Shown: positions 43,464-51,890 of the stretch, piece by piece
Position numbering within the stretch: the stretch's first letter is position 1
Layout: each line of letters begins with the position of its first letter
Assembly (NCBI GenBank): GCA_963755695.1
Contig: CAVWLB010000010.1
Span: 992,001-1,056,000 of the forward strand
Direction: 5' to 3'
From: QHWT01 sp963755695
GTDB taxonomy: Bacteria; Acidobacteriota; Vicinamibacteria; Vicinamibacterales; 2-12-FULL-66-21
Length of the DNA stretch: 64,000 bases
The notes under the pieces: generated by a model
What the model was told of the DNA's origin: nothing
The model's database searches: none
The model's input: the letters and a program-made list of their open reading frames with translations, nothing else
Made by a program: the position numbers and the translations under genes

Positions 43464-46026
43464 ATGTCCGCGACGAGCGGAGCGGGGCCTTGGGTCCCCG
43501 CGAGCGACGAGCCTGGCGGCGTGCAGGGGTCCCCGCCGTTCAAGAAAGTGTCGGTGGCCGTACCGGTGCCCGGCCTCGGGCCGCTGACTTACAGCGTACC
43601 AGACGGCATGCCGGCCCCCCTCGTCGGCGCGCGCGTGCTGGTCCCGCTCGGCACCCGCACGGTGACCGGAATCTGTCTGGGGTCAGACCCCGTGGGTCTG
43701 ACCCCAATGGAGACCCGGGGGGGTCAGACCCACGGGGTCTGACCCCAACCGACAGCCCGAGTCCGACCCCAAAGCCAGCGCGACCCGCCACGTGGTCGAT
43801 GTTCTCGACGACGCCCCTTTTCTGCCCGCTGACGTAGTCAACCTGGCCGTTTGGGTCGCCGAGTACTACGCGTGCGGCGTCGGCGAGGCAATCGCGACGG
43901 CCATGCCACCGCACGCATGGATCGAGACCGAACGCCATGCTCGGATCACGGAGTTGGGTGAGGCACGGCTGCTCACTGAGCGAGGGCTCCGGCGCGAGGT
44001 GCTCGAGAGGCTCGTCGGTGGGCGCATTGTTTCGGTCGAAGCGCTCTCGAAGAAATCCCGCGGCGCCCAGGGCGCGCTGCAGACACTGGCGCAGGACGGC
44101 CTGATCACCCTGACCCGGCCGCTCACCGGACGCGCGGATGCGTCGCGCACGGTGCGCGTCGCCGTGCTGACCGCGCAGGGGAACGAGAGCCTCGGTGAAC
44201 GTCCACGTCTGGGACCGCGACAGCGGACCGCGCTGGATCTCCTGCGCGGCGTTCCCGACGGCCTGCTGGTCAGCGAGCTCTCCGAGCGCGGCATTCCCAG
44301 TGCCTCGGTAGAAGGCCTCGTCCGACTGGGGCTGGTCACCATTGAACGGCGCCGCATCGTGCGCGATCCATTCGACGGCGATTCACACACGTCACCGGCC
44401 CGGCCAGCGATCGTGCAGTTGACCGCCGAGCAGGAATCGGCCTTGGCGCGTCTCTGCGATCTTTCAACGCGCGGCTGCTTCGAAACCGCGCTGTTGCATG
44501 GGGTAACCGGCAGCGGAAAGACCGAGATCTATCTGCGTCTCGCGAAGCAGGCGCAGGCGGGCGGCCGCGGCGTATTACTGATGGTGCCAGAGATTGCATT
44601 GACGCCGGCCGCCGCCGCGATCTTCCGCGCCGCCTTCGGCCCGCGCGTCGCAATTCAACACAGTGGACTCTCCGACGGCGAACGCTACGATCAGTGGCAA
44701 CGCATCAGGCGCGGGGAGGTCGACGTTGTCGTCGGCACGCGAAGCGCCGTCTTCACGCCGCTCGCCGATCTCGGGTTGATCGTCGTGGACGAAGAGCACG
44801 ACGGATCGTACAAGCAGGAAGAAAGCCCCCGCTATAACGGACGCGACGTGGCGGTCGTGCGTGCGCGCGCCGCGAACGCGCTGGTCGTGCTCGGCTCGGC
44901 AACGCCGTCGCTCGAGAGCTACTTCAACGCGCGGAACGGCCGGTACGCGCTCGTCGCTCTCGAGCGGCGGGTGTTGGATCGCCCCCTGGCCAACGTCATC
45001 ATCGTCGATATGCGCGCGGAGTACGCCACGGAAGGACCTGACGTCGTGTTGAGCCGTACGCTGCGGGAGGCGCTCGCCAGCCGGCTCCAACGCCGCGAAC
45101 AGTCGATCGTGCTGTTGAATCGTCGAGGATTTGCGACCGCCGTGTTCTGCCGTGAATGCGGGGACACCTTCGAGTGTCCGAACTGCAGCGTCTCGTTGAC
45201 GGTGCACAAGGCCGCCGGCCGCGCGCGCTGCCATTACTGCAATTACTCTCTGGCGCTGCCGAAGGTCTGCGCGAAATGCGCCGGCCCGTATCTCGAGCAG
45301 CTTGGTTTCGGAACCGAGCGGATCGAACAGGAGATTCGGGATCTGTTTCCCCGGGCACGTGTCGGCCGGGTCGACCGCGACACCATCCGTCGCCGCGGCG
45401 CGATCGCGGCGCTGCTTGGCCGTTTTGCGGCAGGGGAGATCGATGTCCTCGTCGGTACGCAAATGATTGCCAAAGGGCACGACTTTCCACGCGTCACGCT
45501 CGTGGGGGTGGTCAGCGCCGATGTTGGCTTGGGCCTCGCCGACTTCCGGGCGGCGGAGCGTACGTTCCAGTTGCTGACGCAGGTCGCAGGACGCGCCGGA
45601 CGGGGTGAAATGGCCGGCGAGGCGATCGTCCAGACACTTCATCCGAATCACTACAGCATCCGTCACGCGTGCCGGCAGGACTACGCATCGTTCTACGCAG
45701 ACGAACTCCACTTCCGCCAATCGATGCGGTATCCGCCGTCGGTCGCGCTGATCAACGTCATTGTCAAGGGAAAGTCGCGCGCCGAAGCCATGGAGGATGC
45801 CGGCGGGATTGCAGCGGCATTGCGGCTGCCCGGTATCGACGCTTACAGGATTCTCGGCCCCGCGCCCGCGCCCCTCGGCCGGTTGAAAGGGGAGCACCGC
45901 TCGCAGCTGTTCATCAAGGGCACCCATCGCAAGACCATGCGGCAGGCCGTGCGGACAGTGCTCGACTCTCATCCGGAGCTCAAACGGCGAACCATCGTCG
46001 ACGTCGATCCGATGTCGGTGCTCTGA
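43464..46026 (+). CDS. priA: Primosomal protein N' (replication restart helicase), interrupted by a palindromic repeat
   Basis: A helicase of about 850 residues that restarts stalled replication forks. The N-terminal DNA-binding domain starts SVAVPVPGLGPLTYSVPDGM. The helicase core has GVTGSGKTEIYLRLAKQA (Walker A), DEEHDGSYKQEESPRY (DEEH) and GSATPSLESYF; the zinc-binding insert has FCRECGDTFECPNCSVSLT and CHYCNYSLALPKVCAKCAGPYLEQLGFGTERIEQEI. The frame changes inside a 68-nt repeat at 43679-43746. Removing one G from the G7 run at 43717-43723 restores a single frame running through the repeat into HVVDVLDDAPFLPADVV. Whether the repeat is a tolerated insertion or makes a broken gene cannot be decided here. 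Confidence 0.85.
43679..43746. repeat. Twin 27-nt perfect hairpins inside priA
   Basis: Unit 1 (43679-43705) is GGGGTCAGACCC, loop CGT, GGGTCTGACCCC. Unit 2 (43720-43746) is GGGGTCAGACCC, loop ACG, GGGTCTGACCCC, the exact reverse complement of unit 1. They are separated by 14 nt (43706-43719). The stems are 12 bp with 3-nt loops, a REP/BIME-like arrangement. Confidence 0.93.
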
Positions 46027-46075
46027 CGCGGAATTCAGCCTTCGGCCATCGGGCTTCGGGCTCCGGGAAGACGCG
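46027..46075. repeat. Degenerate spacer (GGCTTCGGGCTCC unit) after priA
   Basis: GCCTTCGGCCATCGGGCTTCGGGCTCCGGG consists of GGCTTC/GGGCTCC units like those at 4602-4632. Only one arm is seen. The rest of the gap to 46364 contains no gene but holds the regulatory sites listed separately. Confidence 0.4.
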
Positions 46076-46231
46076 CTCAATGGGGTTCCTACATTTTTGT
46101 TGTACCGATTCGTCATCGCGACAAATCTGTCCAACCGACCGCCGACTCGGCAGGAGTGTAGAGGGGGCGGACGCTTTCCGCCCGCGGTGGGTCGCCGGGC
46201 CGATCCGACCGAAGTGTTCGTTTGATGAGAC

Positions 46232-46253
46232 CGATCGACAAAAATGTCGATCG
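46232..46253. promoter_or_regulatory. Palindrome upstream of the amtB promoter
   Basis: CGATCGACA (46232-46240) and TGTCGATCG (46245-46253) form a perfect 9-bp dyad around AAAA, centred about 50 bp upstream of the sigma54-like -24 box. The position suits an activator (enhancer) site, but it does not match the NtrC consensus, and no T-tract marks it as a terminator. Confidence 0.4.
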
Positions 46254-46291
46254 CCCGATCCGATTTCCCGCCTAGATCCGCCGATTTTCCG

Positions 46292-46307
46292 TGGCGGCGC
46301 TGTTGCT
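46292..46307 (+). promoter_or_regulatory. Sigma54 (-24/-12) promoter for amtB
   Basis: TGGCGG, 5 nt, TTGCT, with GG (46293-46294) and GC (46305-46306) separated by exactly 10 nt, as sigma54 requires; it differs from TGGCAC-N5-TTGCW only in the less conserved AC. The predicted transcription start is about 45 nt before the ATG. Nitrogen control through sigma54 is well known for amtB genes. Confidence 0.6.
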
Positions 46308-46364
46308 CATTCGAACCGCGATGTCTTTTCCGGCAAATGGCCGTTCGCATGTGAGGAGTTGTCG

Positions 46365-47648
46365 ATGAATCAGGCAGATACCGCATGGATGCTCGTGTCT
46401 ACCGCGCTCGTGTTGCTCATGACTCCGGCGCTGGCGTTCTTCTACGGCGGCCTCGTCCGGCCGAAGAACGCGCTCAATACGATGATGATGAGTTTCATCT
46501 CATTGGGCTTCGTCTGTGTCGCGTGGGCGGTGGTTGGCTATTCTCTGGCGTTCGCCCCCGGAAATGCGCTGATCGGGGATCTCTCGCGCTTCTTACTGCA
46601 CGGCGTCGGCCTCGACCCGAACGGCACCATCCCGCATCTGCTCTTCATGTGCTATCAGGCGACGTTCTGCATCATCACGGCGGCGCTCATCTCCGGGGCG
46701 GTCGTCGAGCGCATGCGATTTCCGGCCTACATCGCCTTCATTACACTGTGGTCGATCCTCGTCTACGCGCCGATCGCGCACTGGGTCTGGGGTGGCGGCT
46801 GGCTGGCGAAGCTGGGGGCGCTTGATTTCGCCGGCGGCACGGTCGTTCACGTGAACGCCGGGGTTGCGGCGCTGGTGGCGGCAATGGTGGTCGGGAAGCG
46901 GCGCGACTATCAGTCGGCTTCGCTCCTGCCGCACAACGTGCCGTTCACGCTGCTCGGCGCGGGCCTGCTCTGGTTCGGATGGTTTGGTTTCAACGCGGGA
47001 AGCGCCCTCGCGGCGAACGGCATCGCCGCCCTGGCCTTCACCAGCACGATGCTGGCCCCGGCGGGCACGCTGGTCGTCTGGACGCTGCTCGACCTGGCCC
47101 GCTCGCGCCGGTCGACCGCGGTCGGCGCCGCGACCGCCATCGTCGTCGGCCTCGTCGCCGTGACCCCCGCGGCAGGATTCGTCGGGCCGATGAGCGCGAT
47201 TGTGCTCGGCGCCGTCGCGGCGCTTCCCAGCTATGCGGGCCTCCTCATCCGCGCGCGCACGTCGCTCGACGATTCACTCGATGTCGTCGCCGCACACGGC
47301 CTTGGCGGTACCGTGGGCGCGTTGCTCACGGGTGTGTTCGCGCAGAAGGCGCTCAATGGCGTTGCCGACGGCGCGCTGTTTGGAAATCCCTCGCAGCTCC
47401 TGATCCAGGGGCTGGCGGTGCTCGCCACCATCGCGTACAGCGGCGCCCTCAGCTTCGTCCTGCTGAAGGCGATCGGTCTGGTCACGCCGCTGCGCGCTGG
47501 GGTCAACGAGGAGAGTGCCGGGCTGGATGTCACCCAGCACGGTGAGGAAGCTTACGTGCATGCGGGCGGTTCGACCGAACTTCCCGCCGCGGCGATCGAC
47601 GTGCCGGCAGGGAGCGTCGTCGCCGCGCCATCTCCGGCGGTCTCTTAG
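46365..47648 (+). CDS. amtB: Ammonium transporter
   Basis: A 427-residue, 11-helix Amt/Rh channel moving ammonium or ammonia across the inner membrane. MNQADTAWMLVSTALVLLMTPALAFFYGGLVRPKN is typical of the N-terminus of mature Amt proteins. WVWGGGWLAKLGALDFAGGTVVHVNAGVAALVAA carries the signature with the pore histidine, and DVVAAHGLGGTVGALLTGVFA carries the second histidine. The ATG at 46365 has GAGGAG 7 nt upstream; the open frame extends further without support. No N-terminal signal peptide is visible. No glnK gene lies next to it, which is unusual for bacterial amtB. A terminator follows. Confidence 0.93.
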   Translation: MNQADTAWMLVSTALVLLMTPALAFFYGGLVRPKNALNTMMMSFISLGFVCVAWAVVGYSLAFAPGNALIGDLSRFLLHGVGLDPNGTIPHLLFMCYQATFCIITAALISGAVVERMRFPAYIAFITLWSILVYAPIAHWVWGGGWLAKLGALDFAGGTVVHVNAGVAALVAAMVVGKRRDYQSASLLPHNVPFTLLGAGLLWFGWFGFNAGSALAANGIAALAFTSTMLAPAGTLVVWTLLDLARSRRSTAVGAATAIVVGLVAVTPAAGFVGPMSAIVLGAVAALPSYAGLLIRARTSLDDSLDVVAAHGLGGTVGALLTGVFAQKALNGVADGALFGNPSQLLIQGLAVLATIAYSGALSFVLLKAIGLVTPLRAGVNEESAGLDVTQHGEEAYVHAGGSTELPAAAIDVPAGSVVAAPSPAVS

Positions 47649-47657
47649 GCCGGAACC

Positions 47658-47705
47658 GCGCGGTCCGGGGCTGGGACTCCTCCCCAGCCTCCGGACCGCG
47701 CTTTT
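47658..47705 (+). terminator. Rho-independent terminator of amtB
   Basis: GCGCGGTCCGG (47658-47668) pairs with CCGGACCGCGC (47691-47701), with an inner CTGGG/CCCAG stem, followed by TTTT. A second perfect hairpin, GGCGGGGC/GCCCCGCC (47713-47733, loop CTCAC), comes immediately after. Confidence 0.88.
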
Positions 47706-47759
47706 CGATATCGGCGGGGCCTCACGCCCCGCCGCACTCACCTCTGATATGGAACGACC

Positions 47760-47999
47760 TGTCAAATACTCCGATTCTCTGTAAGAGCCCAGAGAGCAGC
47801 ATCGAAGGCGATCGAGGCAGCTATCGCGACGGTTGATCACTCTGATATTCGCGGGTCGAGCCGCATAATCGTGATCCGTCGGGAGCTACCTCGGACTAAA
47901 CGCGCGGGTCGCTGTCACCGCCTAGAGGTGTCGAGGGTTCTCCTTTCCGTGTGCCCCTCGATCGCCATCGTTGCCGCCCGCTCGAGTTCGGTCGGTCCA
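47760..47999 (-). other. Non-coding 3' end of the insertion sequence; candidate bridge/seek RNA region
   Basis: 240 nt without a convincing gene lie between the inverted repeat and the transposase stop codon. In IS1111-type elements this end encodes a guide RNA that pairs with target and donor DNA. I cannot verify the fold by eye; the call rests on position and family knowledge. Confidence 0.35.
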
Positions 48000-49132
48000 T
48001 TACGCGGCGTCCGCGGACGACATCTGCCGATGCTCGCGCTCCACGGTGACGCCGATCGCCCAGATGAAACCCAGGAGCTCCCGGCCGACCGCGGTCACGA
48101 CCTGCGGGTGGCACTTGCCACGACCCAACAGCGCTCGGTAGCGCGCGTGCAGCCGCAGTTGCGCTTTCCACCCGATCGCCTTGACGGCCTCACTCAGCGT
48201 CGCTTGGCGTTTCCGGAGCACGCCGCCGCAGGCCGGCCGGTGCCGATACGCCCACGCACTCTCAATCGTGATCCGTCGCAGGTGCGCGTTCCCGACCTTG
48301 GTAATGCCCCCCCGCCGGATGGACCGCCCGCTGGAGTGCTCGCGCGCGCCCAGCCCGGCATAGCCCATCAGCTGCCGGGCCCGGCGGAAGCGGGACAAGT
48401 CGCCGACTTCCGCGACGATGGTGACCGCCGCGGTCTGGGCAATCCCGCGCAGCGCCTGCAGCGCCTCAATCACCGCTCGCATCGCCGCGGGGCCGGCTTT
48501 GACCGCGGCCTCGATCGCGCGATCGAGCTGCGCGATCCGTTCGGCCATGTGCTCGACTTCGTGCACGTAGTCCAGTCGCGTCGCCTCCTGCGCCGGTTGC
48601 TCAAACCGCACCTGGCCGACCCACCGGAGGTGACGCTGGGTCCACGGCGTCATCTTCGTCGCCGGACGACGCCCGTGCCGCAGCAGAAATTTGCCCAGTC
48701 GATGGCGCGCCCGCAACTGGTCTTTCTTCGCCGCCTCCCGCGCACGCACGAGATCGCGCAGCGCTTCGTGCGCGGCATCGGGCACCCACACCGGCGTCAG
48801 ATCACCGGCGCGATAGCACCGCGCCAGTTTCGTCGCATCCCGCCGGTCCGTCTTGACGCGATCGCCCGCCTTGACCGGCACCAGCGTCGGGGCGACGACC
48901 TCGCAGCGCACCCCGAGCTGCGTTAGCTGCCAATACAGGCCATATCCGGTGGGACCCGCTTCGTAACACACCCGCAACGACTCCGCGGGACCGAGGGTAT
49001 TCATCAATTTCCGCATGGATTCCGGGTGATTGGGAATCACCCCAGCGATCGGACCTCCCCGGTTGGTTCCGCAACCGCGATCGCAATCGTCTCCGCATGG
49101 ACATCCAAGCCTATAAATCGTACCTTCGCCAT
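48000..49132 (-). CDS. IS110-family transposase (DEDD recombinase), frameshifted
   Basis: A transposase of about 377 residues. The N-terminus MAKVRFIGLDVHAETIAIAVAEPTGEVRSLG, with the first catalytic Asp in GLDVH, is in one frame. The rest continues in another from VIPNHPESMRKLMNTLGPAESLRVCYEAGPTGYGLYWQL, through VKTDRRDATKLARCYRAG (DEDD motif region), to the transposase-20 domain with PGITK-type block LRGIAQTAAVTIVAEVGDLSRFRRARQLMGYAGLGAREHSSGRSIRRGGITKVGNAHLRR. The switch is at the C4 run 49040-49043; one extra base restores LGVIPNHPE. It is therefore inactive or, more likely, miscalled. Confidence 0.85.
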
Positions 49133-49225
49133 GACCGGCTCCCTTCGCATGTGGCTCTGCGCTTGAGCCTTCCAACTCGCAGCGTAATCCACGAGCTGCG
49201 CTCGGAGCTGGTCGTTCCATTCTGA

Positions 49226-50179
49226 CTAAAACGAGAATGGCGCCGGCGTGAAGCAGACGATCAGGATGAGGAGCGCGAGTACCGCGATGGCGACTCGCTG
49301 AGTGCCGAGCGGTTCGTATTCGTTTCTGACCGGAGGATGTTCACGTCCCACCACCTTCAGCATTATCAGCATCATCGCGGCAAGCACCAGCCAGACGCTG
49401 ACTGACACGAAGACGACGAGGCCGATGACGGCGGTGAAGGTAATCATCGAGATCATCGACGACTTCCGCCCGAACAATGCATAAGTGACGTGCCCGCCAT
49501 CGAGCTGCCCGAACGGTAACAGATTGAGCGCCGTCGCGAGCATGCCAAACCACGCGGCAAAGACCATCGGGTGAATGTTCAGCGTTTCAGCACCGGGAAT
49601 CGTCCCGAACATGAGATGCGCGGCAAGCTTGAACAGGAGCGGCTCGCCCAGCCACGCCGTTGGCCCTTCCGGCGCGTGCACCACGGTTGACATCGCCAGC
49701 CCCACGAACAGGGCCGGCACCAGCACCACAAATCCTGCAATCGGTCCCGCCACGCCGATGTCGAACAGCACGGCGCGACTGGGAAATTGCTCGCGGATTC
49801 GGATCACCGCCCCGAGCGTGCCGGTCGGTGGAAGCGGGAGTGGAAGGAAGTAGGGCAACGACGCATCGACTCGATAGATGCGACAGGCGAGATAGTGTCC
49901 CATCTCGTGCGCGCCAAGGATCGCAATGATCGTCCCGCTATACCAGAGCCCGCTCGTCAGAAAAGCGCGCAGGTCCAGGTGCGGGTCGACGCGTCCGAAG
50001 TTCGAGACGAATGAAAGATAATGGAGGCCGCCGATGGCGGTCGTCGTCAGAACCGTGGCAACGAAGAGCAGCGTGTGCAGCCACCACCGGTTCTGAAACC
50101 GTCGCGGGGGCGCGTAGACGGGCTCGAACGGCTCGGAGGAATAGCCAGCCCGGGGAAACCGGAAATCGCCGTCGGCCAT
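49226..50179 (-). CDS. Site-2-protease-type membrane metalloprotease (M50)
   Basis: A 317-residue inner-membrane zinc protease. HEMGHYLAC (HExxH) lies in TM segment GTIIAILGAHEMGHYLACRIYRVD. The second metal-ligand motif is NLLPFGQLDGGHVTYALFG (N/D-x-DGG type). There are seven or eight hydrophobic segments and no PDZ domain, so it is not a standard RseP. Proteins of this type cleave membrane-bound regulators within the bilayer. The gene is co-directional with the upstream HU/IHF gene and abuts it (the stop of HU overlaps its start at 50179). Confidence 0.9.
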   Translation of the reverse strand: MADGDFRFPRAGYSSEPFEPVYAPPRRFQNRWWLHTLLFVATVLTTTAIGGLHYLSFVSNFGRVDPHLDLRAFLTSGLWYSGTIIAILGAHEMGHYLACRIYRVDASLPYFLPLPLPPTGTLGAVIRIREQFPSRAVLFDIGVAGPIAGFVVLVPALFVGLAMSTVVHAPEGPTAWLGEPLLFKLAAHLMFGTIPGAETLNIHPMVFAAWFGMLATALNLLPFGQLDGGHVTYALFGRKSSMISMITFTAVIGLVVFVSVSVWLVLAAMMLIMLKVVGREHPPVRNEYEPLGTQRVAIAVLALLILIVCFTPAPFSF

Positions 50180-50451
50180 CAGCCCCCGATGTTCTGGAGG
50201 TCCTTGCCCGGCTTGAAGCGGATGGTGCGCCCCGGCGGGATTCGCACTTCCTTACCGGTCCGGGGATTACGGCCGATGCCGCGCTTACGGGGCTTCACCT
50301 GGAACACGCCAAAGCCACGCAGCTCGATTCGCTCGCCACGCTGCATCGACAAGCGCATCGCCTCGAACACAGCATCGACAGCCACCTCGGCCTTGACCTT
50401 GGTGATATCGGCGACACGCGACACCTCATTGACGATGTCGACCTTGATCAT
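50179..50451 (-). CDS. HU/IHF-type DNA-binding protein
   Basis: A 90-residue nucleoid protein. MIKVDIVNEVSRVADITKVKAEVAVDAVFEAMRLSMQRGERIELRGFGVFQVKPRKRGIGRNPRTGKEVRIPPGRTIRFKPGKDL shows the dimerisation helices and the DNA-bending arm with its GRNPRTG signature and proline tip. The ATG at 50451 has CAGGAG about 11 nt upstream. The IHF-alpha-like context with a MerR gene and tRNA-Pro is a known order in other bacteria, here split by der and the kinase genes. Confidence 0.92.
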   Translation of the reverse strand: MIKVDIVNEVSRVADITKVKAEVAVDAVFEAMRLSMQRGERIELRGFGVFQVKPRKRGIGRNPRTGKEVRIPPGRTIRFKPGKDLQNIGG

Positions 50452-50479
50452 GCTTAGGCGCTCCTGGGGAAGTCTAACT

Positions 50480-50508
50480 AGCATATCTACTGTTATTTAC
50501 ACTGTCAA
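50480..50508 (-). promoter_or_regulatory. Sigma70-like promoter of the HU/IHF gene
   Basis: On the minus strand TTGACA (50503-50508), a 17-nt spacer and TATGCT (50480-50485). The predicted start is near 50473, giving a leader of about 22 nt that contains the AGGAG box. The spacer DNA is strongly AT-rich against a GC-rich background. Confidence 0.7.
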
Positions 50509-50533
50509 TACTGGAGCTAACTGAATTTCTGAC

Positions 50534-51886
50534 ATGACCCAGAAACGCCCCGCAGCGGGCCCAACGGTCGTGCTGGTCGGCCGTCCGAACGTTGGAAAGT
50601 CGACCTTGTTCAATCGAATCACCGGATCTCGGCGCGCCATCGTGACGCCTATGCCTGGGACGACGCGTGACACGATTGCCGAGCCCGCCGAGTGGCAGGG
50701 AACCCCGTTTTCGTTGGTTGATACCGGGGGGATGTTTGGAGCGACCGCCGACCCCCTGCACGAACTGGTCGTGGAGCACGGGCGTCGCGCTATCCGGTCG
50801 GCAGATGTCATTGTCTTCATCGTGGATGGCCGGGAGGGACTGGTCTCAGGCGACGAGGAGATCGCCGGCGCCCTGCGCGCGGCGCATGCCCCCGTGGTGA
50901 TGGCGGTCAACAAGACCGATGACCGGCGCGCGCGCGGCCGTGCGCTCGAGTTCTACCGCCTCGGATTCGAGCCCGTGATCGAGATGGCCGCCGAACACGG
51001 CGAAGGCGTCGGCGACCTGCTTGACGAAGTCGTGCATCGTTTTCCGGCGGTCCGCCGCGACGGCAAGATGAGCGCCCCGGAACCGGAAACCGCGGTCGCC
51101 ATCGTCGGTCGGCCGAATGTCGGCAAGTCCTCGCTTCTGAATCGTCTTCTGCGTGCCGAGCGATCGATCGTCAGCGACCTTCCGGGTACGACCCGGGACA
51201 CGGTTGACGCGATCCTCAAATGGCACAAGCGTACCTATCGCATCCTCGACACTGCCGGGATCAGGCGCCCGGGGCGCGTCGCGCGATCGGGGCAGGTCGA
51301 GTCGATCAGCGTGATCGTGGCGCGCCGCGCGATCGAGAAAGCAGACGTCGCCGTGCTCGTCATTGATTCGGTGGAGGGCGCAACCGATCAGGATGCTGCG
51401 ATTGCTGGAGAAGCGGACAGGACCGGGTGCGGCATCATCATTGCCGCCAACAAGTGGGACCTGATGAAGGGACGGGGAGCGGACTTCGTCAAGGAGTTCG
51501 ACGGCAAGCTGCGTCGGCAGCTCAAGTTCCTCGATTACGCCCCGGTGCTTCACCTTTCCGCGCTGACCGGGGATCGGACGCCAAAGCTGCTTGAAACCAT
51601 CGACAAGGTCACCGAGGCGCGGAATCGGCGGATTGCCACGGCGGAGTTGAATCGCTTCGTTCAGGCGGTGACGGCCGCGCATCCGCCCGCGAGCCCCGGA
51701 CGCCGCGAGGTGCGGATTCTTTATGCCGCGCAAACCGGCGTGGCGCCACCGACCTTCGTGTTCTTCACCAACGTCGCCACCTCGTTCCATTTCTCCTACG
51801 AGCGTTTCCTCGTCAACCGGCTGCGGGAATCGTTCGGGTTGGCAGGGACGCCAGTCAGGATCCACGTGCGACGGCGGGAAAAGTAA
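50534..51886 (+). CDS. der: Ribosome biogenesis GTPase Der (EngA)
   Basis: A 450-residue protein with two consecutive GTPase domains and a KH-like C-terminus, needed for 50S assembly. Domain 1 has GRPNVGKSTLFNRITGSRRAIVTPMPGTTRDT, DTGGMF and NKTD. Domain 2 has GRPNVGKSSLLNRLLRAERSIVSDLPGTTRDT, DTAGIRRPGRV and NKWD. The C-terminal domain ends FHFSYERFLVNRLRESFGLAGTPVRIHVRRREK. It is divergent from the HU gene; the next gene is convergent with a gap of only 4 nt. Confidence 0.95.
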   Translation: MTQKRPAAGPTVVLVGRPNVGKSTLFNRITGSRRAIVTPMPGTTRDTIAEPAEWQGTPFSLVDTGGMFGATADPLHELVVEHGRRAIRSADVIVFIVDGREGLVSGDEEIAGALRAAHAPVVMAVNKTDDRRARGRALEFYRLGFEPVIEMAAEHGEGVGDLLDEVVHRFPAVRRDGKMSAPEPETAVAIVGRPNVGKSSLLNRLLRAERSIVSDLPGTTRDTVDAILKWHKRTYRILDTAGIRRPGRVARSGQVESISVIVARRAIEKADVAVLVIDSVEGATDQDAAIAGEADRTGCGIIIAANKWDLMKGRGADFVKEFDGKLRRQLKFLDYAPVLHLSALTGDRTPKLLETIDKVTEARNRRIATAELNRFVQAVTAAHPPASPGRREVRILYAAQTGVAPPTFVFFTNVATSFHFSYERFLVNRLRESFGLAGTPVRIHVRRREK

Positions 51887-51890
51887 AGGG

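Larger units (their letters stand above)
47749..49220 (-). mobile_element. IS110-superfamily insertion sequence with inverted repeats
   Basis: ATGGAACGACC (47749-47759) and GGTCGTTCCAT (49210-49220) are an exact 11-bp inverted repeat flanking a transposase gene; 12 of 14 bp match when extended. The enclosed unit is about 1.47 kb. About 240 nt of non-coding DNA lie 3' of the transposase gene (47760-47999) and about 77 nt lie 5' of it. Short, possibly subterminal inverted repeats and a long 3' non-coding end are features of the IS1111 branch. True ends may lie a few bases outside. It sits between amtB and an M50 protease gene, disrupting neither. Confidence 0.75.

Noticed and set aside
44000..44120. 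Insertion sequence behind the priA palindromes
   Set aside because: Only 68 nt of palindromes are present, with no transposase and continuous PriA homology on both sides.
46232..46253. Terminator for priA
   Set aside because: The stem is perfect but no T-tract follows on the plus strand and it is 200 nt beyond the stop codon.
44575..46386. 603-codon antisense frame over priA
   Set aside because: A shadow of the priA helicase core, with no motif and no start context.
49133..49220. Transposase start at the ATG in the right inverted repeat
   Set aside because: The N-terminal codons from there do not match IS110; the conserved GLDVH start is in another frame at 49132.
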